From positions 496,001 through 560,000 of the forward strand of contig NZ_AP014636.1 in the NCBI RefSeq assembly GCF_001547935.1: a stretch of 64,000 nt of DNA, written 5' to 3'. Within the stretch, counting starts at the first letter, position 1; each line of letters opens with the position of its first letter. Of this stretch, positions 45,994-54,853 are shown in pieces. Position numbers and translations under genes: made by a program. The notes under the pieces are model-generated. The model was not told the origin of the DNA, did not search any database, and saw only the letters and a list, made by a program, of their open reading frames with translations. The stretch is from Vibrio tritonius. GTDB taxonomy: Bacteria; Pseudomonadota; Gammaproteobacteria; Enterobacterales; Vibrionaceae.

Positions 45994-46881
45994 ATGACGG
46001 TAAAATCCGATTACGAGCAGTTTGTCGCAACCCAACAAACACTTAAAGACAACCCAATGGGGCACTTCTTCTTTGAACAAGAACGACGCTACGTTAAGCC
46101 ATTTACTCTCTATGGCAATCTTCATTATGTTGGGGATAACTGGGTGTGTGCCCATTTGCTTGATACAGGGGAAGGATTGGTTCTATTTGATGCCGGTAAT
46201 ATTGGCGCCACAGCCATGTTGGTTCAAGCCATTTGGGAGGCTGGCTTTAATCCAGCCGACGTTCGGTGGATGGTGTTATCTCATGCTCACGTCGACCATA
46301 TTGGCGCGGCCCCGTTTTTCCAGACCATGTTTGGCACCCAAGTTTATTTAGGTGCTCCAGATGCAGATATGCTTGCAACGCGACCAGAATGGACGTTTTT
46401 GCATGATGCCCATGATGCCCATGATGTGCAGTACCAAGGTTTTGATGTTGATGTAGCGATTAATGATGGCGATGTCTTTACCTTCGGAAATACAGAAATT
46501 CAATTCTATTTAGTGCCTGGACATACCGAAGGCTGTATTGCTTGTTTCTTTGACGTACATGATGGCAATGAGACCAAACGAGTCGGCTATTACGGCGGCT
46601 TTGGTTTTAACACGTTGCAAAAAGGGCATCTCTGTGAATACGGGGATCTAGACTTCGCTATGCGTGAACGCTATTTGGCATCGTTAGAAAAAGTACGTCA
46701 GCAGCCGGTTGATATCTTCATGCCTAACCATACGAATAATGTCAATTTGTTAGAAAAACGCGACTTGTTGTTAGCAAATCCCAACCGTAATCCATTTGTT
46801 GACTCCGATGCGTGGGGTCGTTATCTCGATGAAAAACGCACTGCGTTACTGGCATTAATGAACGACCCAAAACAACACTAG
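45994..46881 (+). CDS. Metallo-beta-lactamase-fold hydrolase
   Basis: 295 residues, no signal peptide. SHAHVDHIGA (about 92-101) is the zinc HxHxDH motif and 'LVPGHTEGCIACFF' the second His region. It might be a lactonase, glyoxalase II-like enzyme or sulfatase-type MBL. Position in the operon behind an organic acid importer points to a lactone or thioester, by inference. Confidence 0.82.
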   Translation: MTVKSDYEQFVATQQTLKDNPMGHFFFEQERRYVKPFTLYGNLHYVGDNWVCAHLLDTGEGLVLFDAGNIGATAMLVQAIWEAGFNPADVRWMVLSHAHVDHIGAAPFFQTMFGTQVYLGAPDADMLATRPEWTFLHDAHDAHDVQYQGFDVDVAINDGDVFTFGNTEIQFYLVPGHTEGCIACFFDVHDGNETKRVGYYGGFGFNTLQKGHLCEYGDLDFAMRERYLASLEKVRQQPVDIFMPNHTNNVNLLEKRDLLLANPNRNPFVDSDAWGRYLDEKRTALLALMNDPKQH

Positions 46882-46903
46882 TTTGAGAAAGGACATACGA
46901 GTA

Positions 46904-47845
46904 ATGAAACATTATATTGACCCAGGTCGGGCGCGGCCGAGCATTAACTTTATCGACAACATTGTTTATTCACATTCTCACGATCTCGCAGGTCAGCCTT
47001 TAGAACTCAAGCTTTCTATCATGCTGCAAAATGGCAACAGTGAAATGAAATTGGCTGCCGGTAAAGACGACACACAACGCAATATAGAGAGAAAACCTGC
47101 CATCTTATGGATTCCGGGGGGCGGTTATCGTGGCGTTGATAAAAACCTGATGGTAGCGGAAGTGATGTATCTAGTTGAAGCGGGGTTTGTGGTTGCTTCT
47201 ATGTATTATCGTGGTAGTCACCAAGCCCATTTTCCGGCGCAACTCATTGATGTTAAGACTGCAATTCGCTTTTTACGTGCTAATGCGGATCGTTATGAAA
47301 TCGACCCAGATCGAATAGGTGTCATGGGGCGCTCTGCCGGTGGTCACTTGAGTGCGTTAGCGGCAATGAATATTGATGGATACGATAGTCAAGAGTGGGC
47401 CGGTGTCAGTTCAAATGTTCAAGCGGCATACGATCTTTTTGGCCCGGTGGACATGGTCGCGATGATAGATAAAGAAGCGCACGATGTACAGCAGCCTGGC
47501 TATCGTTGGGACAAACTTGAAGATACTCACCCTGGCGCGTTATTGGGGGGCGACCCTAATACGATGCGCGAACGGGCTAGGGAATCTTCCGTGGAATATT
47601 ACATATCTTCGAACATGGCGCCGATTTTGATCATGCATGGTGATGCTGATCCTTTGGTTCCGCTGGCCGTGAGCGAGCGCTTTTATCAGCAGCTTTGTGC
47701 GGTGGGATTGGACGATAGAGCAGACTTATATGTGTTAAAAAATGGCGGCCATGGAACACCAGAGTTTTTCCAAGATACCACCAAAAAAATCGCGTTAGAG
47801 TTTTTCTGTAATCGCCTCAATCACACCGATATCACCAGCAAATAG
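46904..47845 (+). CDS. Alpha/beta-hydrolase esterase (BD-FAE/HSL-like)
   Basis: 313 residues. 'PAILWIPGGGYRGVD' is the oxyanion loop, GRSAGGHLSAL contains the nucleophile Ser, and 'HGDADPLVPL' the Asp with a C-terminal His 'NGGHGTP'. This fits feruloyl or carbohydrate-ester esterases of the HSL type. The start at 46904 is preferred over the TTG at 46883 by spacing to AAAGGA. It follows the MBL gene by 22 bp. Confidence 0.82.
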   Translation: MKHYIDPGRARPSINFIDNIVYSHSHDLAGQPLELKLSIMLQNGNSEMKLAAGKDDTQRNIERKPAILWIPGGGYRGVDKNLMVAEVMYLVEAGFVVASMYYRGSHQAHFPAQLIDVKTAIRFLRANADRYEIDPDRIGVMGRSAGGHLSALAAMNIDGYDSQEWAGVSSNVQAAYDLFGPVDMVAMIDKEAHDVQQPGYRWDKLEDTHPGALLGGDPNTMRERARESSVEYYISSNMAPILIMHGDADPLVPLAVSERFYQQLCAVGLDDRADLYVLKNGGHGTPEFFQDTTKKIALEFFCNRLNHTDITSK

Positions 47846-47854
47846 GAGCAAAAA

Positions 47855-48313
47855 ATGAGTTCAGAATTAACCAAATTAGACGCTCAGCATGTGATGCACT
47901 TGCAGGTGGCGTGTGCCGAACGTCCTGTAGTGGGCGGGAATGATTTTGGTTACCTCAAAGTTATTCAAATCAGTGGCGGTGAATTTCATGGTGAGCTGCT
48001 TTCTGGGGAAGTTGTCCCCGGCGGAGCCGATTGGAATATGGGCTATGGCGGTTTAACCGAAGAGGAAGTCACTTCCCGTTTTGTGTTCGCCAAATATCTT
48101 TTGAAAACCGACGACGATGTGTACATCGCCATCGAAAACGCCGGTTATAAATTGGCGACAGGGGATCGTCCACAAATCGCGACAACTCCGCGTTTCCATG
48201 CTCCAAAAGGCAAATATGATTGGTTGAACTATGGCGTGTTTGTCGGCAGCCTTGAACCCGCAGAGGTAAATGGTGTGCGCGGGGTGAATATCCATATCTA
48301 TAAACTGCTGTGA
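47855..48313 (+). CDS. DUF3237-family protein
   Basis: 152 residues: 'GGEFHGELLSGEVVPGGADW' and 'RFVFAKYLLKTDDDVYIAI' are DUF3237 (UPF0311) signatures. It forms a small beta-barrel, and the family is often next to aromatic or ester catabolism genes. An AGGAG site lies 6 bases from the ATG. It is the last gene of the operon and is followed by a terminator. Confidence 0.8.
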   Translation: MSSELTKLDAQHVMHLQVACAERPVVGGNDFGYLKVIQISGGEFHGELLSGEVVPGGADWNMGYGGLTEEEVTSRFVFAKYLLKTDDDVYIAIENAGYKLATGDRPQIATTPRFHAPKGKYDWLNYGVFVGSLEPAEVNGVRGVNIHIYKLL

Positions 48314-48321
48314 TCAAAAAG

Positions 48322-48358
48322 GCCCTAAGACAATTTTGCATTTCTTAGGGCTTATTGT
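48322..48358 (+). terminator. Operon terminator
   Basis: GCCCTAAGA pairs with TCTTAGGGC across 12 bases and is followed by TTATTGTTT. Confidence 0.75.
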
Positions 48359-48421
48359 TTCTTTAGTCTGTGATAGAGTGGCGTCTTGTTATGTTTTAGA
48401 AACGTTATTTTTCACGCCGTT

Positions 48422-48853
48422 ATGCCAACTCGTTCGTCAGTTCCTTCATTATTACTCAATACGATGCCAATGCTTGTCATTGCGTTGCCCTCTTTAATCC
48501 ACCGTATTGGTGGTGATAAGGCGCGTGAGTTAAAAACCGTGGCTAGTGAATATCAATGTGAACTAAAACGGATTAGGCGCTCGCGCAATTGGCAATTAAC
48601 TGGCTCGCCTGAACAACTAGCGAAGGTGCAGGCGTGGTGTCAACACCATGGCGATGATGCTTTTGGGTTTGTGCTTAAAAAGCTCGTCCCCACGCTTAAC
48701 CAACATCAACACTGGTTAGAACCATTATCGGAACGACTGTGCAAAGTCCTCCGTGCCAACCCACAAATGACATTAGCCGAGTTGATGTCATTAACCGATT
48801 GTTCATTAGTGGAAGCGCGTGAGGCGCGGGCCGCTGTAGAAGAGGAAGAGTGA
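48422..48853 (+). CDS. Hypothetical protein ('ribosome recycling factor family' type in vibrios)
   Basis: 143 residues. 'IALPSLIHRIGGDKARELK' and 'CELKRIRRSRNWQLTGS' resemble short vibrio proteins that carry this annotation. The predicted C-terminal helix region contains 'TLAELMSLTDCSLVEAREAR'. No signature of true RRF was verified. The exact start is uncertain (48422 or 48464). Confidence 0.5.
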   Translation: MPTRSSVPSLLLNTMPMLVIALPSLIHRIGGDKARELKTVASEYQCELKRIRRSRNWQLTGSPEQLAKVQAWCQHHGDDAFGFVLKKLVPTLNQHQHWLEPLSERLCKVLRANPQMTLAELMSLTDCSLVEAREARAAVEEEE

Positions 48854-49204
48854 TATTCTAAGGTTTCACCTTTGCTAAAGGCATCGGGTATTGTGAGGTA
48901 TTTTTGCGCACTATGCTCTGTATTACCTTGGTTTGATTGATAAGTGACGATTTAGTGACTGGGATTTTGAACAGTAACCATATGATTTATATATAATTAA
49001 AAATAAAAACAGAAAGTTATATCAATTATGAATAGATGGTGTATAGTGTCTCCAGCTCTTATAGCGAGCTATTGATAAATATTTAGTTCAAGATCTTCAC
49101 AGTTTTTTTTCGATTCATTTCGTCATATCTATCCTGCGATACCTTTTTCTTCATTTCTTATTTAGTAGCTTCATTACAAATTTAACTAATCTATCGAGAT
49201 AAAT
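48854..49204 (+). other. Long 5' region of cspA
   Basis: 351 bp with promoter-like boxes at 48967-48997 and about 200 bp of presumed untranslated leader. Cold-shock genes normally have a structured long leader; no perfect cold-box was found. Sequence is rich in T and short inverted segments. Confidence 0.55.
48967..48997 (+). promoter_or_regulatory. Candidate cspA promoter
   Basis: TTGAAC is followed 17 to 19 bases later by TATATA/TATAAT. The expected leader length from here (about 200 bases) fits a cold-shock gene. Confidence 0.55.
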
Positions 49205-49417
49205 ATGTCTAATAAAACAACTGGTTCAGTAAAATGGTTTAACGAAACTAAAGGTTTTGGCTTCATCACCCCAGACAACGGTGGTTCTGACCTATTCGTT
49301 CACTTCCGTTCAATCGAAAGCGACGGTTTCAAAACTTTAGCTGAAGGCCAAAAAGTATCTTTCGTTACTGAGCAAGGCGCTAAAGGCCCACAAGCAAGTA
49401 ACGTTACTGTACTGTAA
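49205..49417 (+). CDS. cspA: Cold-shock protein of the CspA family
   Basis: 70 residues. RNP1 is KGFGFITP and RNP2 is LFVHF, the single-strand nucleic-acid-binding motifs. It is an RNA chaperone that keeps mRNA unstructured at low temperature. It has its own promoter, long leader and terminator. Symbol given by family; paralogue number uncertain. Confidence 0.92.
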   Translation: MSNKTTGSVKWFNETKGFGFITPDNGGSDLFVHFRSIESDGFKTLAEGQKVSFVTEQGAKGPQASNVTVL

Positions 49418-49425
49418 TTTTATAG

Positions 49426-49460
49426 AATAAGATCTCTCATTATGAGGGATCTTATTTTTT
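49426..49460 (+). terminator. cspA terminator
   Basis: AATAAGATC and GATCTTATT make a strong stem with further pairing inside, followed by a T-run. Confidence 0.8.
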
Positions 49461-49467
49461 GAGCGTA

Positions 49468-49567
49468 TATACCCAAGTAACCTCAAGATGCGGTTTCAGC
49501 AAGAATGTATTCGCTCATAGTCAAGGCACCGATTTGAATACCTAGTTATTCTACGTAGAAAATCGGT
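49468..49567. repeat. Half copy of the palindromic Vibrio-type repeat
   Basis: Matches 50351-50450 with 4 differences in 100 bases. It opens with TATACCCAAG but lacks the right arm, so it is the left part of the element. Confidence 0.8.
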
Positions 49568-49834
49568 TATAATAAGTAGTTAAACGAATTGGCACGCCAA
49601 GCGATGATGTCTTGGTGCTATATCTTGCTGGAAAAATAAATAATAAATTGGCAACGTGAGTTGCTCTGAGTTGAAAGTTCCTCGTTATAGTCAGGCCCGT
49701 AGGGTAGCTACGAAATTGTAAAATATTGATGTAAGCATTCATGTTATATAAAGATGCATTCGGGCATTTTATTTTTAAAATGTCATTTTATTAATGCCAC
49801 TTTATAAATGTTCATCAACGAGAGAAATTTTAAT
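49568..49834 (+). other. Intergenic region
   Basis: Low-complexity, T- and A-rich stretch after the half repeat. No gene or structured RNA could be supported. Confidence 0.45.
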
Positions 49835-49984
49835 TTGAATAAACAATTTGATTTTATTGATCCATGTTCTTATGACGAACCAAGTCAAGATAAAGAGAAA
49901 AACCAAGAGAAAGTTAGCGATACCAAGAAGAAAATGGAACATATCCTATCAGGCTATGATCAACAATTGCTATGGGATCTATAA
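49835..49984 (+). CDS. Small protein of 49 residues, unknown function
   Basis: From TTG at 49835, the frame reads MNKQFDFIDPCSYDEPSQDK and ends GYDQQLLWDL before TAA at 49982-49984. It is hydrophilic, highly charged in the middle and probably helical. An AGAG box lies 12 bases upstream. It is followed 11 bp later by another short gene in the same direction, so the two may be translated together. No known family. Confidence 0.4.
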   Translation: MNKQFDFIDPCSYDEPSQDKEKNQEKVSDTKKKMEHILSGYDQQLLWDL

Positions 49985-49995
49985 GGTAAAACAAT

Positions 49996-50196
49996 ATGAG
50001 AAGACCGTATAAAAAATCGACTAATAGAGCAAGCAAAAACAACTTTGAAGAGCGTTTTTCTGCGATGGTAGCTGAATACCAACAAGCTAAAGATGTGTTG
50101 GATTCTATGGAAACTGGTACTCCAGAACACGCAAGCCAGAAAAAACTATGCGACAAGCTGTTTGCTAACGCTGAACGCTACATTAATAGAAATTAA
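49996..50196 (+). CDS. Small helical protein of 66 residues, unknown function
   Basis: Basic N-terminal 'MRRPYKKSTNRASKN' then a long amphipathic helix 'FEERFSAMVAEYQQAKDVLD' and a C-terminal 'RYINRN'. An AAGG ribosome-binding site lies 10 bases before the ATG. It might bind nucleic acid by composition, but no family is recognised. Confidence 0.5.
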   Translation: MRRPYKKSTNRASKNNFEERFSAMVAEYQQAKDVLDSMETGTPEHASQKKLCDKLFANAERYINRN

Positions 50197-50350
50197 TAAA
50201 ATCTTCCTACGTAATCTGATTTTTATCGCTACTCATAGCGATTATCGCACTCAGAAATCCCAGAGTTCCTTTTACTATCACAAGTAAAAAGCGTATTCAG
50301 TGACTGTCTAGCATAAATGAAAGATGCTCCAATGTTATGCTTGTTGTTCT
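50197..50350 (+). other. Short intergenic stretch before repeat
   Basis: Carries no recognisable gene or hairpin beyond poly-T/AT runs. Confidence 0.4.
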
Positions 50351-50616
50351 TATACCCAAGTAACCTCAAGATGCGGTTTCAGCGAGAATGTATTCGCTCA
50401 TAGGCAAGGCACTGATTTGAATACATAGTTATTCTACGTAGAAAATCGGTAACGCAGCATAGGAGCGAATACAACTCGCCCTTTGGGAGCTCATCAACAA
50501 GCCCATTTCAGCGCCCAATGACGTTGAAAGGGAATGACCATTCCTTCCGTCATTGAGCTTGACCTGTGCTTGTTGATGAAGCTCTGAAGTCTGCATCTTG
50601 AGGTCATTTGGGTATA
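50351..50616. repeat. Complete palindromic repeat element (266 bp)
   Basis: Terminal inverted repeats of 24 bases (TATACCCAAGTAACCTCAAG at the left, with two differences at the right) frame a non-coding interior that is itself partly palindromic around AATGACGTTGAAAGGG. A half copy lies at 49468. It resembles MITE-like repeats that I recall from vibrios, without an attached transposase. Confidence 0.75.
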
Positions 50617-50841
50617 TGATGTTGAGAATCGTAGTGGTCAATTCAATTTGACCACGGGGTTCACCATTCTTCTTCTGCCATTAATCGAATCAAGCATGGC
50701 TGGATTGCTAGCCATTATTCCCCATTCTTCTCATGGTGTGTTCACCGCCTAAATGCTGTCACTGAATCATCAATGATACGTCACTTAAGTGTCAAACCAG
50801 CGAGCTAGCCTAACAAGGTTAATGTTTCACGAGGAGAGAAC
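50617..50841 (+). other. Intergenic region after the repeat
   Basis: No gene supported. A GAGGAGAG ribosome-binding site precedes the phosphoesterase start at 50842. Confidence 0.45.
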
Positions 50842-51639
50842 ATGACCTCAGCTGATCGTCACTGCCGAGCTATCTGGTTATCGGATTTACATCTGGGTGA
50901 AAAGCACTGTCGTGCTAGATACTTACTCCATTTCTTACGTTACCACCACAGTGAATATCTGTTTTTGGTTGGGGATATTGTTGATATGCAAGCGCTTAAA
51001 CGCCGCTGGCATTGGCCAGAAGAGCATCAACAGATCCTGCAACTGCTGCGGCGCAAAGCCAAGCAGGGCACAAAAGTTATCTACATCCCCGGCAATCACG
51101 ATGATGCGCTACGTGATTGGGCTGGAAGTACCTTCGAACAGGTTGAAATTCATCGTGAATATGTCTATCACAGTCCAAGTCATGGCAAACTTTTAATGGT
51201 GCATGGTGATGAATTTGATCGCCAAATGTGCACCAGCCGTCTTGAAGGTGTGATGGGCGATTACGCCTATGATGTGGTATTGATGATTAACTCGCTGTGG
51301 AATGGCGTACGTCGTCTATTTGGCAAGCCATATCAATCGGTTGCGCGTACTCTAAAGCAGTGGTCTCCCGCGGCAGAGGCTGCGATGAGTCGTTACCGTT
51401 CTTTAGCCGTTGGTAAAATCAAAAACACCGATTTTGATGGCATTGTGTGTGGTCATATCCACAATCCTGAACTGTTGCCTGTGGAAGGTAAACTCTATAT
51501 CAATACCGGCGATTGGTTAGAAAATTGCACCGCCGTTCTTGAGCACCATGATGGACGTTTGGAGTTAAGCCACTACTCAGAACAAACCCAAGAATTAAGT
51601 GCCGTGGCTGCGCCAGTCAATCAGCCACGTACGGCTTAA
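50842..51639 (+). CDS. Metallophosphoesterase, LpxH-like (UDP-2,3-diacylglucosamine pyrophosphatase family)
   Basis: 265 residues. 'IWLSDLHLG', 'LVGDIVDM', GNHDD and 'VHGDEFD', 'GHIHNPE' form the complete calcineurin-like metal set. LpxH cleaves UDP-diacylglucosamine in lipid A synthesis, but this variant has longer insertion and is of the family with unknown preference. It is a single gene. Confidence 0.8.
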   Translation: MTSADRHCRAIWLSDLHLGEKHCRARYLLHFLRYHHSEYLFLVGDIVDMQALKRRWHWPEEHQQILQLLRRKAKQGTKVIYIPGNHDDALRDWAGSTFEQVEIHREYVYHSPSHGKLLMVHGDEFDRQMCTSRLEGVMGDYAYDVVLMINSLWNGVRRLFGKPYQSVARTLKQWSPAAEAAMSRYRSLAVGKIKNTDFDGIVCGHIHNPELLPVEGKLYINTGDWLENCTAVLEHHDGRLELSHYSEQTQELSAVAAPVNQPRTA

Positions 51640-51701
51640 TGGCTGATTTCGTGGTTTGTTGAATTTCCCAATCATCGCTATAACGCGATCTTAAGCGCTG
51701 G

Positions 51702-52586
51702 CTAAGCTTGGCTGGCTTTGCGCTTAAGTTGGCGACTTAGGGTAAAACGGTAGAAGAGTTGTGCCAATAAAATCAGGCCACAGCCGGCAAGTTTCGTTGC
51801 TGAGAGCTGCTCGCTATACCAAAACGCCGAAATCAATAGGGTAAATACCGGTTCCATAATCATGATAACGGCGGCGTTGGCAGGCGTTGTAGCCTTTTGT
51901 CCAACCAGCTGTAACCAAAAGCGCAAACTGGTCGCAATTACGACGCTGGCAACAAACCAACTCCAAGTTGCGGTTGAAAATGGCGTTGACCATGTTTCCC
52001 AAATTCCTGAAATAGTGAGCGAAATAAGGCCGGTCACGCCCAATTGCACGGTCGTCAGGGGTAATAGAGGCACTCGAGTCGAGAAATCACTATTGAAGCG
52101 GAAATAGATAGCTTGAGTGAATGCTGTTAACAGAAACCAACCTTGTGATGAGGTTGAACTGGAATGATTACCTAATGTCAGTAAAGCTAGCCCCAACACT
52201 GCGATAGGCAGCGATCGCCAGTAAGCACTGGATGGCGCTTTTCTTACCCAGAAAAGATCAAGTAGGGGCACCACCAACATCGATAAACTCATAATGAATG
52301 CACCATCACCGAGGGTAGGTGCGGTCACCACAGAGTACATCCATAAGTTGATCATAACCGCTAGTAATACACCGCTGGCAATCATGTCGCGCCATTGACT
52401 TTTGGTTACATGGCGGAAGGCACGGAAACACAGACATAAGATGATCAGGGCTGCGGCGCTGAATCGTAGTCCTATAAAGCCAAAAGTCGGCATCTCTGTT
52501 GTGGCTTCTTTGGAGAAGATCCAGCCCCATCCGGCAATCCAAGTCGTTAATAATAAAATCACTTCCGCGAAAAAAGGTCGGGCCAT
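51702..52586 (-). CDS. EamA/DMT-family transporter
   Basis: 294 residues with ten predicted membrane segments: 'EVILLLTTWIAGWGWIFSKE' start and 'NAAVIMIMEPVFTLLISAFW' near the C terminus are EamA features. Convergent with the phosphoesterase. Substrate unknown. Confidence 0.83.
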   Translation of the reverse strand: MARPFFAEVILLLTTWIAGWGWIFSKEATTEMPTFGFIGLRFSAAALIILCLCFRAFRHVTKSQWRDMIASGVLLAVMINLWMYSVVTAPTLGDGAFIMSLSMLVVPLLDLFWVRKAPSSAYWRSLPIAVLGLALLTLGNHSSSTSSQGWFLLTAFTQAIYFRFNSDFSTRVPLLPLTTVQLGVTGLISLTISGIWETWSTPFSTATWSWFVASVVIATSLRFWLQLVGQKATTPANAAVIMIMEPVFTLLISAFWYSEQLSATKLAGCGLILLAQLFYRFTLSRQLKRKASQA

Positions 52587-52959
52587 TTTGTTTTCTCAAA
52601 AAGACAAGCGTGCCTTCAACAAGGATCGCTCTAAGTACAGGTAAGGACGCCGATAATACACAGTTACTTGATACAATGCATCGGATAGAGTGACTATCAC
52701 GAGAATTAACCCATTGTGCTCACGAAAGTTGTAAGTGAATATAGGTATCCTATTTGCGTTAAGCTATGTGTTGAGGTCAAACTGAATGCTTTCATTAGCG
52801 GCGGAAGAGGTAGGATAGGAATTAGACCGTTAGTCTTTTTAAAAATGTCATTAACAGCCCATCTATACGTGTTGTTTATTAATTTTCTCGTAAATTATTT
52901 TGCTCATAAATTAAGTAAATTAATATTAAGAAACAATTGGTTATTTTTTATTTTTGTTG
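52587..52959. other. Intergenic region without supported gene
   Basis: A short open frame on the plus strand (52716-52979) has no ribosome-binding site, no recognised motif and runs into the tRNA promoter, so was not called. Confidence 0.5.
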
Positions 52960-52988
52960 TTGACACTGGCGTTGGTTAGATCTATTTT
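52960..52988 (+). promoter_or_regulatory. Promoter for tRNA-Lys
   Basis: TTGACA at 52960, 17 bases, TATTTT at 52983. It would start transcription about 70 bases before the tRNA. Confidence 0.65.
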
Positions 52989-53066
52989 GTTGTCACAGCG
53001 TTAGGGGGTTCAGTGCAAGTAATTGTTATTGAAAGCTTTTAAAGTTGAATGGTGAAAAATAACAGT

Positions 53067-53142
53067 AGGTCGTTAACTCAGCTGGTAGAGTAGTTGACTC
53101 TTAATCAATCGGTCGCGGGTTCGAGCCCCGCACGGCCTACCA
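53067..53142 (+). tRNA. tRNA-Lys (anticodon CTT)
   Basis: 76 bases with encoded CCA. The acceptor stem pairs AGGTCGT with ACGGCCT (one G-T pair); D-arm ACTC/GAGT; anticodon arm GTTGA-CTCTTAA-TCAAT with CTT as anticodon; T-arm GCGGG-TTCGAGC-CCCGC. The CTT anticodon reads AAG codons. A -35/-10 promoter is 80 bases upstream. A single tRNA gene. Confidence 0.93.
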
Positions 53143-53549
53143 TTTCACTCTCTTTATATTATTCTATCCAATTCTCTCAGTTCTATTCTTATCTTTTAGT
53201 TGCCTTTTATTTTCCTTCTATTTACGTTGTGTTTATTTCTTTATTCGTTTTTCAATATATAACGTTATTAGATAATATTTTGTAATTCATAATACAGCCA
53301 AAACAGCGATGTTTTCATCGGGCATTTAGTGAGACTCGCGGGCAAATTGGTCAATAGATCAAGATGGAATGAGAGCATTGTCTGATGGTTGTTTAGTTTG
53401 TGACGTTCTGTCCGCAAACAACATCGCGATAATTTTGTGCAGTCATCTTGGAAGATTAGGCAAGTTTTCTTGTGCCAAGATCGGTAGGATAGGTGGGTAA
53501 GTATCACTCGATACTTATCAATCAGGTTAACCAGTAAGGATATCCAAAC
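53143..53549. other. Intergenic region
   Basis: T-rich just after the tRNA, then mixed sequence before yahK. No ribosome-binding site or long conserved frame was found; short frames here are not credible. Confidence 0.45.
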
Positions 53550-54596
53550 ATGAAAACAGTTGGTTACGCGGCACATTCAGCCGATTCAGAGCTTGTTCCT
53601 TATCACTTCGAACGTCGTGATTTACGTGCTAATGATGTTGCTATTGAAATCACCTACTGTGGCGTGTGCCACTCCGATTTGCACACAGTGAATGGTGACT
53701 GGGGTCCGCAGCCTTATCCATTGATTCCTGGTCATGAAATTGTGGGTGTGGTCACCGCGATTGGGGGTGATGTTCAACACTATAAAGTGGGCGATAAAGT
53801 TGCTGTTGGTTGTATGGTTGATAGTTGCCAAGAGTGTGACCAATGCCATAATCATGAAGAGCAATATTGTCGCAATGGGATGACACCCACATACGGTTCT
53901 CCAGATCGTATTAACGGGGTAATCACTCAAGGTGGTTATTCAAAACATATCGTGGTTCGCGAAGAGTTTGTCTTACGTATCCCTGAAGGAATGGATATGT
54001 CTCGTGCTGCGCCGATTCTATGTGCTGGTATTACGACTTTCTCTCCGCTGCGCACTTGGAATGTACAGAAAGGTTCGCGCGTTGGTGTGATTGGGCTTGG
54101 TGGTTTAGGCCACATGGCGGTGAAATTGGCGGTTGCGATGGGGGCTGAAGTAACGGCCATCAGTCGTTCTAACAAGAAAGAGGAAGAAGCCAAAGCACTA
54201 GGCGCGAAATCACTACTTGCTTCAAGCGATGCGGAAGCGATGGCAGAAGCCGCAAATTCATTCGATCTCATCATCGATACAGTACCGACTAAGCATGACT
54301 TAAATGTCTATACACCACTATTGGATATTGATGGTTCTTTAGTGATGGTTGGTCAGATAGGTCCTCTAGAGGAGCTCATGTCTATTCCACTAGTAATGGG
54401 TCGCCGCCGTGTTGCGGGCTCGCTTATCGGTGGTATCAAAGAAACGCAAGAAGTTCTTGATTTCTGTGCTGAGCACGATGTGTACCCAGAATGTGAAATG
54501 ATCAAAATGGATCAGATTAACGATGCGTTTGCCCGCCTTGCACAAGGGGATTTGGCGCACCGTTTCGTGATTGATATGTCGTCATTAACGGCGTAA
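53550..54596 (+). CDS. yahK: Zinc-dependent alcohol dehydrogenase, YahK-like
   Basis: 348 residues, near YahK (349). 'GVCHSDLH' with catalytic Cys, 'GHEIVGVV', the structural zinc motif 'CQECDQCHNHEEQYC' and Rossmann 'GLGGLGHMAV' are present. It oxidises or reduces aldehydes with NADP. Monocistronic and followed by a hairpin. Confidence 0.9.
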   Translation: MKTVGYAAHSADSELVPYHFERRDLRANDVAIEITYCGVCHSDLHTVNGDWGPQPYPLIPGHEIVGVVTAIGGDVQHYKVGDKVAVGCMVDSCQECDQCHNHEEQYCRNGMTPTYGSPDRINGVITQGGYSKHIVVREEFVLRIPEGMDMSRAAPILCAGITTFSPLRTWNVQKGSRVGVIGLGGLGHMAVKLAVAMGAEVTAISRSNKKEEEAKALGAKSLLASSDAEAMAEAANSFDLIIDTVPTKHDLNVYTPLLDIDGSLVMVGQIGPLEELMSIPLVMGRRRVAGSLIGGIKETQEVLDFCAEHDVYPECEMIKMDQINDAFARLAQGDLAHRFVIDMSSLTA

Positions 54597-54608
54597 TGTT
54601 TGTTTTCC

Positions 54609-54636
54609 AAAGGCACTTTTTAGTGCCTTTTTTCTT
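54609..54636 (+). terminator. yahK terminator
   Basis: AAAGGCACT and AGTGCCTTT form a 9 bp stem, followed by TTTTC. Confidence 0.85.
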
Positions 54637-54853
54637 TCCCGCCTTAAGTTATACCAAGTAGCCCAGAATAAAATTACCCCATTATTTCACTTTGCCAAAG
54701 TTAGCAGCAGACTTTTATTAGTGTGAGCTAATTCTCTGATTTCTCATTTTATTTTTATATAATTCAAATGGTGAACTAAGTGGTCATATTATTTTAATAG
54801 CCAAATTTCTTCATTTATCACTATTTCTAATCTAAATCATAACGGGAATCTCT

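Noticed and set aside
45994..46881. AHL lactonase (quorum quenching)
   Set aside because: Only the general MBL zinc motif is present, and the operon context suggests catabolism instead.
51690..51728. CTTAAGCG/CGCTTAAG inverted repeat as terminator
   Set aside because: The right arm lies inside the EamA coding region and there is no T-run.
52716..52979. 87-codon plus-strand frame before the tRNA
   Set aside because: No recognisable protein, no ribosome-binding site, and it overlaps the tRNA promoter.
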